The notes under the pieces: generated by a model
The model's database searches: none
The model's input: only the letters and a program-made list of their open reading frames with translations
Told to the model about the DNA's origin: nothing
Assembly: GCF_037094685.1 (NCBI RefSeq)
Contig: NZ_CP146614.1
Span: 4,960,001 to 5,024,000, forward strand
DNA: 64,000 nt
Direction of reading: 5' to 3'
DNA from: Massilia sp. METH4
Lineage (GTDB): Bacteria > Pseudomonadota > Gammaproteobacteria > Burkholderiales > Burkholderiaceae_D
Translations under genes and position numbers: made by a program
Shown here: piece after piece, positions 8,262 to 17,275 of the stretch
Numbering within the stretch: the first letter of the stretch is position 1
How the letters are laid out: each line of letters opens with the position of its first letter

Positions 8262-10997
8262 ATGACCAACGCATCCCCGCCGCGCAGGCGCTTCCTTCAA
8301 TCGGCCGCTGCCGCCTCGCTGCTTGCCACCTTGCCGGGGTGGTCCGCCGGCGCCACGGCGAACACGGGCGGCAAGGCCGCGCCCGTCGCGCGCACCGCGC
8401 TGCGCTGGCTCGACGGCAAGGCGCCGTCCCGCTTCGATGGCGCTACCCTGGGCGTGCCCTGGCCGCGCGGCACCCTGGCTGCCGGCAACCGGCTCGACTT
8501 CACGCTCGGCGCAGATGGGCCGGCAGTGCAGTCCTGGCCGCTGGCCTATTGGCCGGACGGCTCGCTGAAATGGACGGCGCACGCAATCGCCGGCGGCACG
8601 CCCGCGGATGGCTGGGAATTGGGGCGCGGCGCATCGTCCCGCGGCGGCGTCGCGGTGCGGCAGGGGGCGGGGCAGGTCGTGATCACGGCGGGCGACATCG
8701 CGTGGACCGTGCCGACGTCGGGCGAACACCTGGTCGCCACGGTGACGCGCGCGGGCCGCCTGGCCATGCAGAACATGAAGCTCGTGGCGCTGCGCCAGGA
8801 TGGACCGCAGCCGGAGGGGGCCGGCAGCGTGGCGCGGCAACCGTTCACCAGCAAGGTCACGCGGGTGGCGGTCGAGCAGTCCGGCCCGGTGCGGGCGGTA
8901 CTGAAACTGGACGGCCTGCACACGGGTGGCGGGCGCGACTGGCTCCCGTTCTCCGTGCGCCTGTATTTTTATGCAGGGTCGGACAGCGTGCGCATCGTCC
9001 ACTCATTCATTTATGACGGCGTGCCCGACCAGGATTTCATCGCCGGCCTGGGCGTGACGGCGCAGGTGCCGATGCCTGATCCGACGTACGACCGGCACAT
9101 CCGGTTCGCGGGGGAAGGCGTGGGCATCTGGGGCGAGGCCGTGCGCCCGGTGACCGGCTTGCGGCGCGATCCCGGCGAGGCCTTCAGGCTGGCGCAGGTG
9201 GCTGGTCAGGCCTTGCCGCCGCTGGCCGGTATGGCCAAGCCCGTGCGCGACGGCCTGCAGTGGATTCCCGAGTGGAGCGACTTTTCGCTGGCGCAGCTGG
9301 CGCCCGACGGTTTTACGTTGAAGAAGCGCACACGCAGCGGGCGGGCGTGGATCGATGCGAACGCCGGCACGCGCGCCAGGGGGCTCGTGTATGCCGGGGG
9401 AGCCTCCGGCGGCGTGGCGCTGGGCCTGAAGGACTTCTGGCAGCGCGCGCCCGTGCAGCTCGACGTGCGCAATGCCGCCACGCCGCTGGCGGACGTGACG
9501 GCGTGGCTGTGGTCACCTTCCGCGCCGGCCATGGACATGCGTTCCTACCGGGGCGAGGATGGCATGGATACCCACGACAAGCAGATCGCCGGCTTGAACA
9601 TTACGTACGAGGACTACGAGCCGGGGTGGGATGCGGCAACGGGCGTGGCGCGCACCTCGGAGCTGCAGCTGTGGATCACGGCCGGCACGCCGTCGCACGA
9701 GGCGCTGTCGGCGATGGCCGAACAGGTGGCCTATCCGGCGCGGCTGGTGCTGGCGCCGGAGCGCATCCACGCCTGCGGCGTGTTCGGCGACTGGGACCCG
9801 GTCGACACGGCGAGCCCCGCCCGCCTGCTGATCGAGGATCGACTGACTGCGCAGCTGGACCAATACCTGCGCGAGGCCGAACAGCACCGGTGGTACGGCT
9901 TCTGGCATTACGGCGACGTGATGCATGCCTACGACGCCGACCGGCACATGTGGCGCTACGATATCGGCGGCTATGCGTGGGACAACTCCGAACTGTCGAC
10001 CGACCTGTGGCTGTGGTACAGCTACCTGCGCACGGGCCGGGCCGACCTGTTCCGCTTCGCCGAGGCGATGACACGGCACACGGGCGAAGTGGATGTATAC
10101 CACCTGGGGCGCTTCAAGGGCTTCGGCACGCGGCATGGCGTGCAGCACTGGTCCGACTCGTCGAAGCAGCCACGCATCTCGAATGCCGCCTACCGGCGCA
10201 TCTATTACTACCTGACGGCCGACGAGCGCGTGGGCGATCTGATGCGCGAGCTGCTCGATTCCGACCGGGACCTGGACAAGGTGGACATTTCGCGCAAGCT
10301 GCCGAAGCAGGAAGGGGCGCCGCGCGGCGAATTCGTGAACGTCTCGTTCGGTACCGTGTGGGGTTCGCTGGTGGCGGCCTGGCTGGCCGAATGGGAACGG
10401 ACCGGCGACACGCGGTGGCGCGACAAGATCGTGAACGGCATGCGCAGCATCGCGGCGCTGAAGTGGCAATGGTTCGCCGGCGGTGCACCCTATGACCACC
10501 GCACCGGCAGTTTCGTCGGGCCAGGCGGCGAGCCGGCGTTCTCCAACCTGAACGGCGTGTTCGGCGTGGTGGAGATGAACTCCGAGCTGCTGACGCTCGT
10601 CGACGAGCCGGCCTACCGCAAGGCGTGGATCGCTTACTGCCGCACCTATAACGCCCCGAAGGAAGAGATCGTGGCCCTGTTCGGGCGCGACCCGGGCGGG
10701 CGCGGCATGGGCGACACCAATTCGCGCATGACCGCCTATGCCGCCCGGCAGGAGCGCGACCGCGCGCTGGCGCTGCGGGCGTGGCGGGAATTCTTCCAGT
10801 CCGACTGGCTGAGGAACGGCCCCGCGCGCCCGCGGCGCATCGATGGCCCGGCCGTGCTGCGCCCCCTGGACGAGATGCCCGGCATCAGCACCAACGGCTC
10901 GGCGCAATGGGGCCTGGCCGCGATCCAGCACCTGGCGCTGGGCGGTGCCACCCTCGACGAAGCGGCGCGCGCTGCCGGGCTCCTTCCCCCTGCCTGA
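8262..10997 (+). CDS. Tat-exported exo-rhamnogalacturonan lyase-like protein (PL26/YetA type)
   Basis: 911 residues. A twin-arginine signal (RRRFLQ at residues 8-13, then a hydrophobic stretch) predicts folded export. The N-terminal region (LRWLDGKAPSRFDGATLGVP, then WPLAYWPDGSLKWTAHAI) matches the RIFT-barrel start of the PcRGLX/YetA family, whose characterised members cleave rhamnogalacturonan from chain ends. A long alpha/alpha-barrel-like region follows (about 480-880) with many Trp, Tyr and His (WYGFWHYGDVMHAYD, GGYAWDNSELSTD). The ATG follows AGGAGACCC. The next gene, a GH2 enzyme, starts 30 bp downstream, so the two are probably one operon. Family assignment is from recognition of the motif pattern; activity is inferred. 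Confidence 0.8.
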   Translation: MTNASPPRRRFLQSAAAASLLATLPGWSAGATANTGGKAAPVARTALRWLDGKAPSRFDGATLGVPWPRGTLAAGNRLDFTLGADGPAVQSWPLAYWPDGSLKWTAHAIAGGTPADGWELGRGASSRGGVAVRQGAGQVVITAGDIAWTVPTSGEHLVATVTRAGRLAMQNMKLVALRQDGPQPEGAGSVARQPFTSKVTRVAVEQSGPVRAVLKLDGLHTGGGRDWLPFSVRLYFYAGSDSVRIVHSFIYDGVPDQDFIAGLGVTAQVPMPDPTYDRHIRFAGEGVGIWGEAVRPVTGLRRDPGEAFRLAQVAGQALPPLAGMAKPVRDGLQWIPEWSDFSLAQLAPDGFTLKKRTRSGRAWIDANAGTRARGLVYAGGASGGVALGLKDFWQRAPVQLDVRNAATPLADVTAWLWSPSAPAMDMRSYRGEDGMDTHDKQIAGLNITYEDYEPGWDAATGVARTSELQLWITAGTPSHEALSAMAEQVAYPARLVLAPERIHACGVFGDWDPVDTASPARLLIEDRLTAQLDQYLREAEQHRWYGFWHYGDVMHAYDADRHMWRYDIGGYAWDNSELSTDLWLWYSYLRTGRADLFRFAEAMTRHTGEVDVYHLGRFKGFGTRHGVQHWSDSSKQPRISNAAYRRIYYYLTADERVGDLMRELLDSDRDLDKVDISRKLPKQEGAPRGEFVNVSFGTVWGSLVAAWLAEWERTGDTRWRDKIVNGMRSIAALKWQWFAGGAPYDHRTGSFVGPGGEPAFSNLNGVFGVVEMNSELLTLVDEPAYRKAWIAYCRTYNAPKEEIVALFGRDPGGRGMGDTNSRMTAYAARQERDRALALRAWREFFQSDWLRNGPARPRRIDGPAVLRPLDEMPGISTNGSAQWGLAAIQHLALGGATLDEAARAAGLLPPA

Positions 10998-11027
10998 TTC
11001 CTGCCTGACCTCCAAAGAGCGAAAACC

Positions 11028-12881
11028 ATGAAGAGATTCCTGATCGCCGTACTGGCCGTGGCCAGCTGCACCGCCGCCGTGGCCGCGGAAACCCTGCGGC
11101 CCGCCTTCCTGCTGACCGGCGCGGCGTCGCGCGACAGCCAGGACCTGTCGGGCCAGTGGACGTATTCGAAGGACCTGTACCGCACCGGCCTCACCGATAT
11201 CAACGGCTGGGTGGCCAAGTCGCGCATGCAGCGCCACCGCGACCTGGACGTGGCGGCCGAGGAAGCGCGCGCCAGCACCGATTTCTACGAGTTCGACATG
11301 GACCGGGGGCCGCGGATCGCGATACCCGGCGCATGGAACGCCGCCACGCCGTCGCTGCGCTACTACGACGGCCTGATCTGGTTCCAGCGCAAGTTCAACG
11401 CGCGGCCGTTGAAGGGCGAGCGCGCATTCCTGCGGTTCGAGGCCGTCAACTACAAGGCCCATGTCTACCTGAACGGGAAGGAAATCGGCCGGCACGAGGG
11501 TGGCTTCACGCCGTTCGTGCTGGAAGTGACCGATGCGCTGCGCGGCGGCGAGAACCGGCTCACCGTCGGCGTCGATTCCACGCACGATGCGCAATCGATT
11601 CCCACCTTCATCACGGACTGGGACCTGTATGGCGGCATTACGCGGCCCGTGAAGCTGATCCGCACGCCGGCCACCTTCATCGATGACGCCACGCTGGCGT
11701 TGCAGGCCGACGGGCGCATTGCCGGCGAGGTGCGCCTGCAGGGCGCGCGGGCGGCCGGGCAGGAGGTCACCGTCGCCATCGGCGCCCTGGCGACCGCCAG
11801 CGCGAAGACCGATGCGAACGGGCGCGCCGTGTTCGACCTGCCGGCGCCGGCGGCGCTGCGGCGCTGGTCGCCGGACAGCCCCACGCTGTACGATGTGCGT
11901 TTCACGGCCGCCGGCGACACGGTGCGCGAGCGCATGGGCTTTCGCACCATCGCCGTCAAGGGGAACCAGATCCTCCTGAACGGCAAGCCGCTGTTCCTGC
12001 GCGGGATTTCGCTGCACGAGGAGGAATTCGGGCCGAACCCGGCGCGCAACATGACGGAGCAGGCGTCGCGCGCGCTGCTCACCGAGATCAAGCACGGCTT
12101 GCACGCCAACTACGTGCGCCTGTCGCATTATCCGCACGCGGAGACGACGGTGCGGCTGGCCGACGAGATGGGCCTCCTGGTTTGGAGCGAGATTCCTGTC
12201 TACTGGACGGTGGACTGGGGCAACCCGGCCGTGCTGAGGAAGGCGCTGGCGATGCAGGCCGAGACGATCTATCGCGACCGCAACCGCGCCGCCGTGGTGA
12301 TGTGGAGCGTGGGGAACGAGACGCCGGTCTCGCCGGCCCGCACCGCGTTCCACGCCGCGATGGCCGACAATGTGCGGGCACTCGACCCCACGCGGCTGGT
12401 GAGCGCCGCGCTGCTCGTCGAACGGCACAGCGAGAACGGCGAGGACGTCACGGCGATCAAGGACCCGCTGGTCGACAAGCTCGACGTGCTGGCCGTGAAC
12501 ACGTACGCCGGCTGGTACGGCAACGACACGCTCGATGCGCTGCCGTCGCTGAAGTGGCGGGTGCCCGCCGACCGGCCGCTGATCCTGTCCGAATTCGGCG
12601 CCGACGCCCTGGCCGGCTACCGCAACGACGGCATGAAGAAATTCACCGAGGAGTACCAGGCCGAGTACTACCGCAAGACGCTGGCGATGGCCGAGCGGAT
12701 CCCCACGCTGCGCGGCATGTCGCCGTGGATCCTGAAGGACTTCCAGTCGCCGCGGCGCGAGCACCCCGTGTTCCAGAACGGCTGGAACCGCAAGGGCCTC
12801 CTCTCCGAAACCGGCGCCCGCAAGCAAGCCTTCGGCGTGCTTGCGGACTACTACCGCGGCAAGGCCGGCAGCGCCCCATAA
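11028..12881 (+). CDS. Exported glycoside hydrolase family 2 (beta-glucuronidase/galactosidase-like)
   Basis: 617 residues with a signal peptide (FLIAVLAVASCTAAVAA). Jelly-roll sugar-binding domain about 60-220, immunoglobulin-like domain about 220-310, TIM barrel about 310-605. Acid/base Glu is E431 (MWSVGNET); nucleophile is E522 (ILSEFGADA). It is shorter than the first GH2 in the window and lacks the extra C-terminal modules. It follows the PL26-like gene by 30 bp and probably shares its transcript, which suggests it removes a sugar or uronic acid residue from rhamnogalacturonan fragments. Substrate is inferred, not shown. Confidence 0.9.
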   Translation: MKRFLIAVLAVASCTAAVAAETLRPAFLLTGAASRDSQDLSGQWTYSKDLYRTGLTDINGWVAKSRMQRHRDLDVAAEEARASTDFYEFDMDRGPRIAIPGAWNAATPSLRYYDGLIWFQRKFNARPLKGERAFLRFEAVNYKAHVYLNGKEIGRHEGGFTPFVLEVTDALRGGENRLTVGVDSTHDAQSIPTFITDWDLYGGITRPVKLIRTPATFIDDATLALQADGRIAGEVRLQGARAAGQEVTVAIGALATASAKTDANGRAVFDLPAPAALRRWSPDSPTLYDVRFTAAGDTVRERMGFRTIAVKGNQILLNGKPLFLRGISLHEEEFGPNPARNMTEQASRALLTEIKHGLHANYVRLSHYPHAETTVRLADEMGLLVWSEIPVYWTVDWGNPAVLRKALAMQAETIYRDRNRAAVVMWSVGNETPVSPARTAFHAAMADNVRALDPTRLVSAALLVERHSENGEDVTAIKDPLVDKLDVLAVNTYAGWYGNDTLDALPSLKWRVPADRPLILSEFGADALAGYRNDGMKKFTEEYQAEYYRKTLAMAERIPTLRGMSPWILKDFQSPRREHPVFQNGWNRKGLLSETGARKQAFGVLADYYRGKAGSAP

Positions 12882-12885
12882 CAGC

Positions 12886-12926
12886 CGAGCCCGTGTCACG
12901 GGGTCACGCACCATGACACGGGCTCG
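12886..12926. terminator. Stem-loop after the PL26/GH2 operon
   Basis: Perfect 13-bp arms (CGAGCCCGTGTCA and its complement) around a 15-nt loop, starting 5 bp after the GH2 stop codon. No T-run follows, so it may be a transcript-stabilising or Rho-assisted hairpin, or a copy of a dispersed palindrome, rather than a classical intrinsic terminator. Confidence 0.45.
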
Positions 12927-13002
12927 ACAATAAAGTGTTGCTGCGCGGGCAATTGCCGGGGCGTGCTACGATGAGGACTTCTCGTTCGATGAAGGGTAGT
13001 GT

Positions 13003-14313
13003 GTGGAGTCGTTGCTGATACTGGTCGGCCTGATCGTGTTGAATGGTGTATTCGCGATGTCGGAAATCGCGCTCGTGACGGCGCGGCGGGCAAAGCTCGT
13101 GAAGCTGGCGGGCGAGGGCGACCATGCCGCCGGTGCGGCCCTGAAGCTGGGAGAGGACCCGACCCGCTTCCTGTCCACCATCCAGATCGGCATCACGTCG
13201 ATCGGCATCCTGAACGGCATCGTCGGCGAGGCCGTGCTGGCCAAGCCGCTGGCATTGTGGCTGATCGGGCTCGGCGCGGACGGCGAAGCCGCCAGCATCA
13301 TGGCGACGGCCGGTGTCGTCATCGTCATCACCTATGTGTCGATCGTGATCGGCGAACTGGTGCCGAAACGGCTCGGGCAGATCGCGCCGGAAGTCATCGC
13401 CCGCCTGGTGGCGCGGCCGATGCACAGCCTGGCGGTGCTGACGCGGCCCTTTGTCATGCTGCTGACCGGCTCCACCAAGGCCATCCTGCGCATCATGGGC
13501 GTGCGCGACACGGGGCAGTCCACCGTCACGCAGGAAGAAATCCATGCGATGCTGGAGGAGGGCTCGGAGAGTGGCGCGATCGAGCAGCACCAGCACGACC
13601 TGGTGCGCAACGTGTTCCGGCTCGACGACCGCAAGCTCGGTTCGCTGATGATCCCCCGTTCGGACATCGTCTTCCTCGACATCCGCCTGCCCATCGAAGA
13701 CAACCTGGCCCGCCTGCTCGAGTCCGAGCACTCCCGCTTCCCGGTATGCGACGGCGGCCTGGCCAACGTGCTGGGCGTCGTGACGGCCAAGCAGGCGCTC
13801 GCCGTGGTGGCGAAAGGACAGGTGCCGGACCTTGCGGCGATCGCGCAGCCGGCCGTCTACGTGCCGGAAACCCTGACCGGCATGGGCCTGTTGGAGCAGT
13901 TCCGCGCCAGCGGCATGCAGATGGTGTTCGTGATCGACGAATACGGCGACATCGAGGGCATCGTCACCGTGCAGGACATGCTCGAGGCGCTCACCGGCGA
14001 ATTCACGCCTCGCAACGTGGAGGAAGCGTGGGCCGTGCAGCAGCCGGACGGCGCCTGGCTGCTGGCCGGCACGATCCCCATCCACGAGCTGAAGGACCGG
14101 CTCACGCTGAAGGTCGTGCCGGAGGAGGAAAAGGGCCACTACCACACGATCAGCGGCATGATCATGCTGCTGCTGGGGCGCCTGCCCGCGGCCGGCGACG
14201 TGGTCATGTGGGAAAACTGGCGCTTCGTCGTCGCCGGCATGGACGACAAGCGCATCGACAAGGTCCATGCGTCGCCCGTGATCAACGAAGAACCCACGCC
14301 GGCGGACGAGTAG
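13003..14313 (+). CDS. CNNM/CBS-domain membrane protein (hemolysin C/CorC-like family)
   Basis: 436 residues. The N-terminal DUF21/CNNM membrane domain (about 1-190) has four hydrophobic segments and the motifs AMSEIALVTARRAKL and RFLSTIQIGITSIGIL. A CBS pair follows (about 215-340; LMIPRSDIVFLD, then MVFVIDEYGDIEGIVT), and a CorC_HlyC domain ends the protein (about 350-430). The family is linked to divalent-cation (Mg or Co) transport or efflux; the hemolysin name is historical. The start is GTG at 13003 with GAAGG upstream; an ATG start in this frame is not available near the conserved N-terminus. Confidence 0.92.
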   Translation: MESLLILVGLIVLNGVFAMSEIALVTARRAKLVKLAGEGDHAAGAALKLGEDPTRFLSTIQIGITSIGILNGIVGEAVLAKPLALWLIGLGADGEAASIMATAGVVIVITYVSIVIGELVPKRLGQIAPEVIARLVARPMHSLAVLTRPFVMLLTGSTKAILRIMGVRDTGQSTVTQEEIHAMLEEGSESGAIEQHQHDLVRNVFRLDDRKLGSLMIPRSDIVFLDIRLPIEDNLARLLESEHSRFPVCDGGLANVLGVVTAKQALAVVAKGQVPDLAAIAQPAVYVPETLTGMGLLEQFRASGMQMVFVIDEYGDIEGIVTVQDMLEALTGEFTPRNVEEAWAVQQPDGAWLLAGTIPIHELKDRLTLKVVPEEEKGHYHTISGMIMLLLGRLPAAGDVVMWENWRFVVAGMDDKRIDKVHASPVINEEPTPADE

Positions 14314-14619
14314 CCGCTGCCGGACCGCCGCGGCGCGCATCCATGTCGCCAGCGGGCTCGGGAGCACGCAGCGCGAGCTTCCCGGCCGCGACAGGCTACG
14401 ACGGCGCGGGCCTGCACGCCGCCCCCTGGCAGTTCCCCGGCGCCAGCCATCCTGGCCAGCAGGCGGCCGCGCGTGGCCGGCGAATATCGGTATAGCGGGA
14501 AACGGCTTCCGTGGCGCTGCCCCGGTACGGGTCATTCGCTTGCGATGATCGATATCACCAAAAAGCAACACGGCTCCGGTGATCGCTAGCATGATGCATC
14601 CAGGAATTCAATTGCAGTA
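14314..14619. other. Gene-free stretch
   Basis: No gene seen. The left part is GC-rich and the right part becomes AT-rich as it approaches the promoter of the next gene. Frames crossing this stretch from 12904-14592 on the minus strand are shadows of the CNNM gene. Confidence 0.4.
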
Positions 14620-14648
14620 TTGTAAGTAGATTGTCACTGCCTTATACT
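14620..14648 (+). promoter_or_regulatory. Sigma-70-like promoter for the PEP-CTERM gene
   Basis: TTGTAA (14620) and TATACT (14643) are separated by exactly 17 bp. The predicted transcript start near 14655 lies upstream of the ATG at 14679 and downstream of the alternative TTG at 14631, which supports the ATG as the real start. Confidence 0.55.
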
Positions 14649-14678
14649 GTATTACCAATATTCAACTATCATGCCGTT

Positions 14679-15416
14679 ATGTCCACACTTGTTGCCGGCG
14701 CCGTCGTTGCCACTGCCATGATGTCGAGCTGTTCCTGGAACAGTCCTGGCCGTAATCCCTACCGCGGCAGCGTCAGGGAGGCAGTGTCGCGCTACATCGA
14801 CATTCCGGCACCGGTGCGGGCGCAGCTGATCGCCAAGATCGAACGCGGCCAGCCGGACGACAGGGCGGCCATCACCCGCGACAGCATCGTCGGCAAATAT
14901 GACTATGCCTCCGAGATCACCGACGTGCACTTCGGCCAGCGTACGATATGCGCATCGGTCAACCGTGACGAATGGCCTGAGACGGCGCGCGAACCGGCCG
15001 CCGTGTATTGCGTCGAGGATCAGTGCCTGATCGTTCCGCAAACCTCCGGCAATATCAGCCGGGTGCGGCGGACCGATGGCAGCGGCGCGACGGCGGACCA
15101 GCCGCCGGTTGCGGGGCAGGCGACGCTGGCGCCCCCGGCCCGGCCCGGAGAGGTCCGCTCCGCATCGGCGGACGACGTGGCCATGGCCGACGCGGTGGCC
15201 CAGGCCGTCGACATGCCGGGAAGCGGCCCGTCGGCGTCTTTCACGTCGCCGTTCGGCGCGGCCAGCCGCGCCCCCGACCTGGCCGACCGCACTCCCGGCG
15301 CCGGCACGGAGCTGACGCAGCCTTCTCCCGTGCCGGAGCCGGCCATGATCGGCTTGCTGGCGGCGGGCCTTGCGGTGGTGTTCTTCGCGGTACGGCGCCG
15401 CGGCCGCGGGAACTGA
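14679..15416 (+). CDS. PEP-CTERM anchored exported protein
   Basis: 245 residues from the ATG at 14679. The N-terminus is hydrophobic (STLVAGAVVATAMMSS) with a Cys that could be a weak lipobox. The C-terminus has the exosortase signal VPEPAMIGLLAAGLAVVFF followed by RRRGRG. This signal class is processed by exosortase/EpsH systems and is linked to exopolysaccharide-producing Gram-negatives. The middle (about 20-120) has a folded-looking segment with three Cys (TICASVN, VYCVEDQC); residues about 125-210 are a Pro/Ala/Ser-rich linker. Function unknown; no exosortase gene lies in this window. Confidence 0.8.
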   Translation: MSTLVAGAVVATAMMSSCSWNSPGRNPYRGSVREAVSRYIDIPAPVRAQLIAKIERGQPDDRAAITRDSIVGKYDYASEITDVHFGQRTICASVNRDEWPETAREPAAVYCVEDQCLIVPQTSGNISRVRRTDGSGATADQPPVAGQATLAPPARPGEVRSASADDVAMADAVAQAVDMPGSGPSASFTSPFGAASRAPDLADRTPGAGTELTQPSPVPEPAMIGLLAAGLAVVFFAVRRRGRGN

Positions 15417-15514
15417 CCCGCGCCGGCCGGTTGCGCCGCATCTCCCCATCCGGACGATCGCGCCCAAGCCCGTTCGCGCGGTGGCCCGGCGCCGGGCTGT
15501 CGAACGCCGCCGGC

Positions 15515-16630
15515 TTATCCGCCCGTGAACGGCCGGCAATCAATCGGGACGTCGATGAGGAAAGTGGTACCCGCCACGCTCGAGCTGTCGACGACGATCG
15601 AGCCACCGTGGCTCTCCGCCACGCTTTTGACGAAGGACAGGCCGATGCCGTAGCCTTCGGCGGGCACCACGTTTTCCCGGTGCAGGTAGGCGAAGATGTG
15701 CTCGAAGCGGTCGGCGGCGATCGGGTTGCCGGTATTGTGCACCGAGAGCGTGAGGCGGCCATGCGTGGTCGCCGAGCGGATCGTGACCTGGCTGCCGTCG
15801 CCGTACTTGACGGCGTTGCGCACGAGGTTTTCCAGCGCGCGCTGCAATTGCGCGAAATCCCACCAGCCTTCCACCGGCTCTCCCTCGATGGCAATCTCCA
15901 CCTGCTGCGCCGAGAATTCCTCGCACACGGTGCGCATCAGCAGGCGGATGTCGAAGGCGGAAGGTTCTAGGGGCACCCGGTCGACGCCCGTGACGGTCAA
16001 CGCGTCGAGCAGCTGGGCGATCATGTGGCCCAGGCGCTGGCCGTTTTCGAGGATACGGCGGCCCGTGCGCCGCGCCGCCGTCACGTCGGTGGCGAGCCCG
16101 ATCAGTTCCGCGCCGGAGACGATGGTGGCCAGCGGCGACAGCATGTCGTGCGACAGCGTGGCGGCCAGCTTGCGGCGCAGGTCCTCGTGGATGGCGGAAA
16201 ATTCCCGGATCGCCTCGCGCTGGGCCGTGTCGATCGCCGCTTCGATCCGGGCGCGCTGGGCCGCGTCGAGCGCGATGCCGTCCACCGCCGCCATTTCATA
16301 GATGGCGGCGCGGAACAGCTGGTATTCGTGGATCACCTGTTCCGGCCCGTAGGGTGTCAGCCGGGCGCGCTCGCCGCCGTGCTGGCTGGCCGCATTGTTG
16401 TGTTCAGTCGCCAGCGCACGCGGGTAGCCCGGCGTCAGGGTCTTGGCCAGGTTGTCGTAGAACGCCGGCAGCGTGTCGGCCAGCAGCGGTTCGGGCAAGT
16501 GCCGCGCGCCCCGCACCTCGCGGCGCGCCATGACCATCCAGTGCGCCATCACATCGTCGCGCAGCGCGAGCAAGCGCCGGGTGATGTCGGCCGGCGGCGG
16601 GTCGGGTCCCTTGTTCGGTGCAAGCGTCAT
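15515..16630 (-). CDS. Cytoplasmic sensor histidine kinase
   Basis: 371 residues with no membrane segment. Residues about 10-145 are helical and resemble the RsbRD-type N-terminal sensor domain (LALRDDVMAHWMV; YGPEQVIHEYQLFRAAI). The HisKA phosphoacceptor is H161 (ATLSHDMLSPLAT). ATPase motifs follow: the N-box ENLVRNAVKYG and the G-box GYGIGLSFVKSVAESHGG. It autophosphorylates on His and passes phosphate to a response regulator; no such regulator is adjacent, so it is an orphan kinase. The start is ATG at 16630; no signal peptide is present. Confidence 0.88.
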   Translation of the reverse strand: MTLAPNKGPDPPPADITRRLLALRDDVMAHWMVMARREVRGARHLPEPLLADTLPAFYDNLAKTLTPGYPRALATEHNNAASQHGGERARLTPYGPEQVIHEYQLFRAAIYEMAAVDGIALDAAQRARIEAAIDTAQREAIREFSAIHEDLRRKLAATLSHDMLSPLATIVSGAELIGLATDVTAARRTGRRILENGQRLGHMIAQLLDALTVTGVDRVPLEPSAFDIRLLMRTVCEEFSAQQVEIAIEGEPVEGWWDFAQLQRALENLVRNAVKYGDGSQVTIRSATTHGRLTLSVHNTGNPIAADRFEHIFAYLHRENVVPAEGYGIGLSFVKSVAESHGGSIVVDSSSVAGTTFLIDVPIDCRPFTGG

Positions 16631-16697
16631 GATCGGCCCATTCTAGGCCCGCCCGCGCCGTCGTCCGTGCACCGGCCCACATACGGGCCACATGGGT

Positions 16698-17204
16698 TCA
16701 CGCCGCGCGGACCGGCGCGAGCCGCCGCGCCGCCAGGCCGTCGCGGATGGCCCAGCCGAGGGCGGGCACGGCCAGCGCGGTCAGCCCCCAGCTCCACCAG
16801 CCGGGCTCGACCGGTACGAGCGCCGTCGGCAGCGCCTGCCACGCGAGCAGCGTGTCGCCCAGCAGCACGACGATCGCGCCCAGATTCATGAACAGGAACA
16901 GATGGATGACCCGCTCGGTGGCGGGCAGTTCGCGGATCGCCCCTTCGACGGCCACGTCGCAGGCCGAAATCAGCACTTCGCCCAGCAGCAGCGCGCCGAT
17001 GATCCACGCGAAGGCACCATGCCAGGCGAACCACGCCAGCCCCACGAACAGCACCGCGAACACGAGCTCGCGCAGGCTGTGCAGCCATTCCTCGCTGGCT
17101 GCGCCGGGGCGGTGCGGCAGGCGCACCAGCAACTCGTGGTTGAGCAGCACGTCGACGGCGGCCAGCAGGCCGTGCAGCAGGAGGGCGGCGATGTATGGGG
17201 GCAT
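16698..17204 (-). CDS. Small integral membrane protein
   Basis: 168 residues from the ATG at 17204; an upstream frame to 17237 adds 11 residues without better support. Four to five hydrophobic segments are visible (YIAALLLHGLLAAVDVLLN, LVFAVLFVGLAWFAW, FAWIIGALLLGEVLIS, HLFLFMNLGAIVVLLG, WGLTALAVPALGWAI). Acidic and His residues between them (NHELLVRLPHRPG) are typical of unassigned inner-membrane proteins. I do not recognise the family. It lies between the histidine kinase and the CYTH-CHAD gene on the same strand. Confidence 0.7.
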   Translation of the reverse strand: MPPYIAALLLHGLLAAVDVLLNHELLVRLPHRPGAASEEWLHSLRELVFAVLFVGLAWFAWHGAFAWIIGALLLGEVLISACDVAVEGAIRELPATERVIHLFLFMNLGAIVVLLGDTLLAWQALPTALVPVEPGWWSWGLTALAVPALGWAIRDGLAARRLAPVRAA

Positions 17205-17275
17205 GGCACAACGTGAGGCCCGAAGGCGGGAACCCATTGTGCCATGCCCGGTGCGGCGGCCGCGCCGCCGAGCGC

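Noticed and set aside
9513..12914. 1133-codon minus-strand open frame across the PL26-like and GH2 genes
   Set aside because: It covers two well-supported plus-strand genes and its protein is a Arg/Ala/Gly-rich shadow.
14631..14678. Upstream TTG start for the PEP-CTERM protein at 14679
   Set aside because: It would lie inside the predicted promoter (14620-14648).
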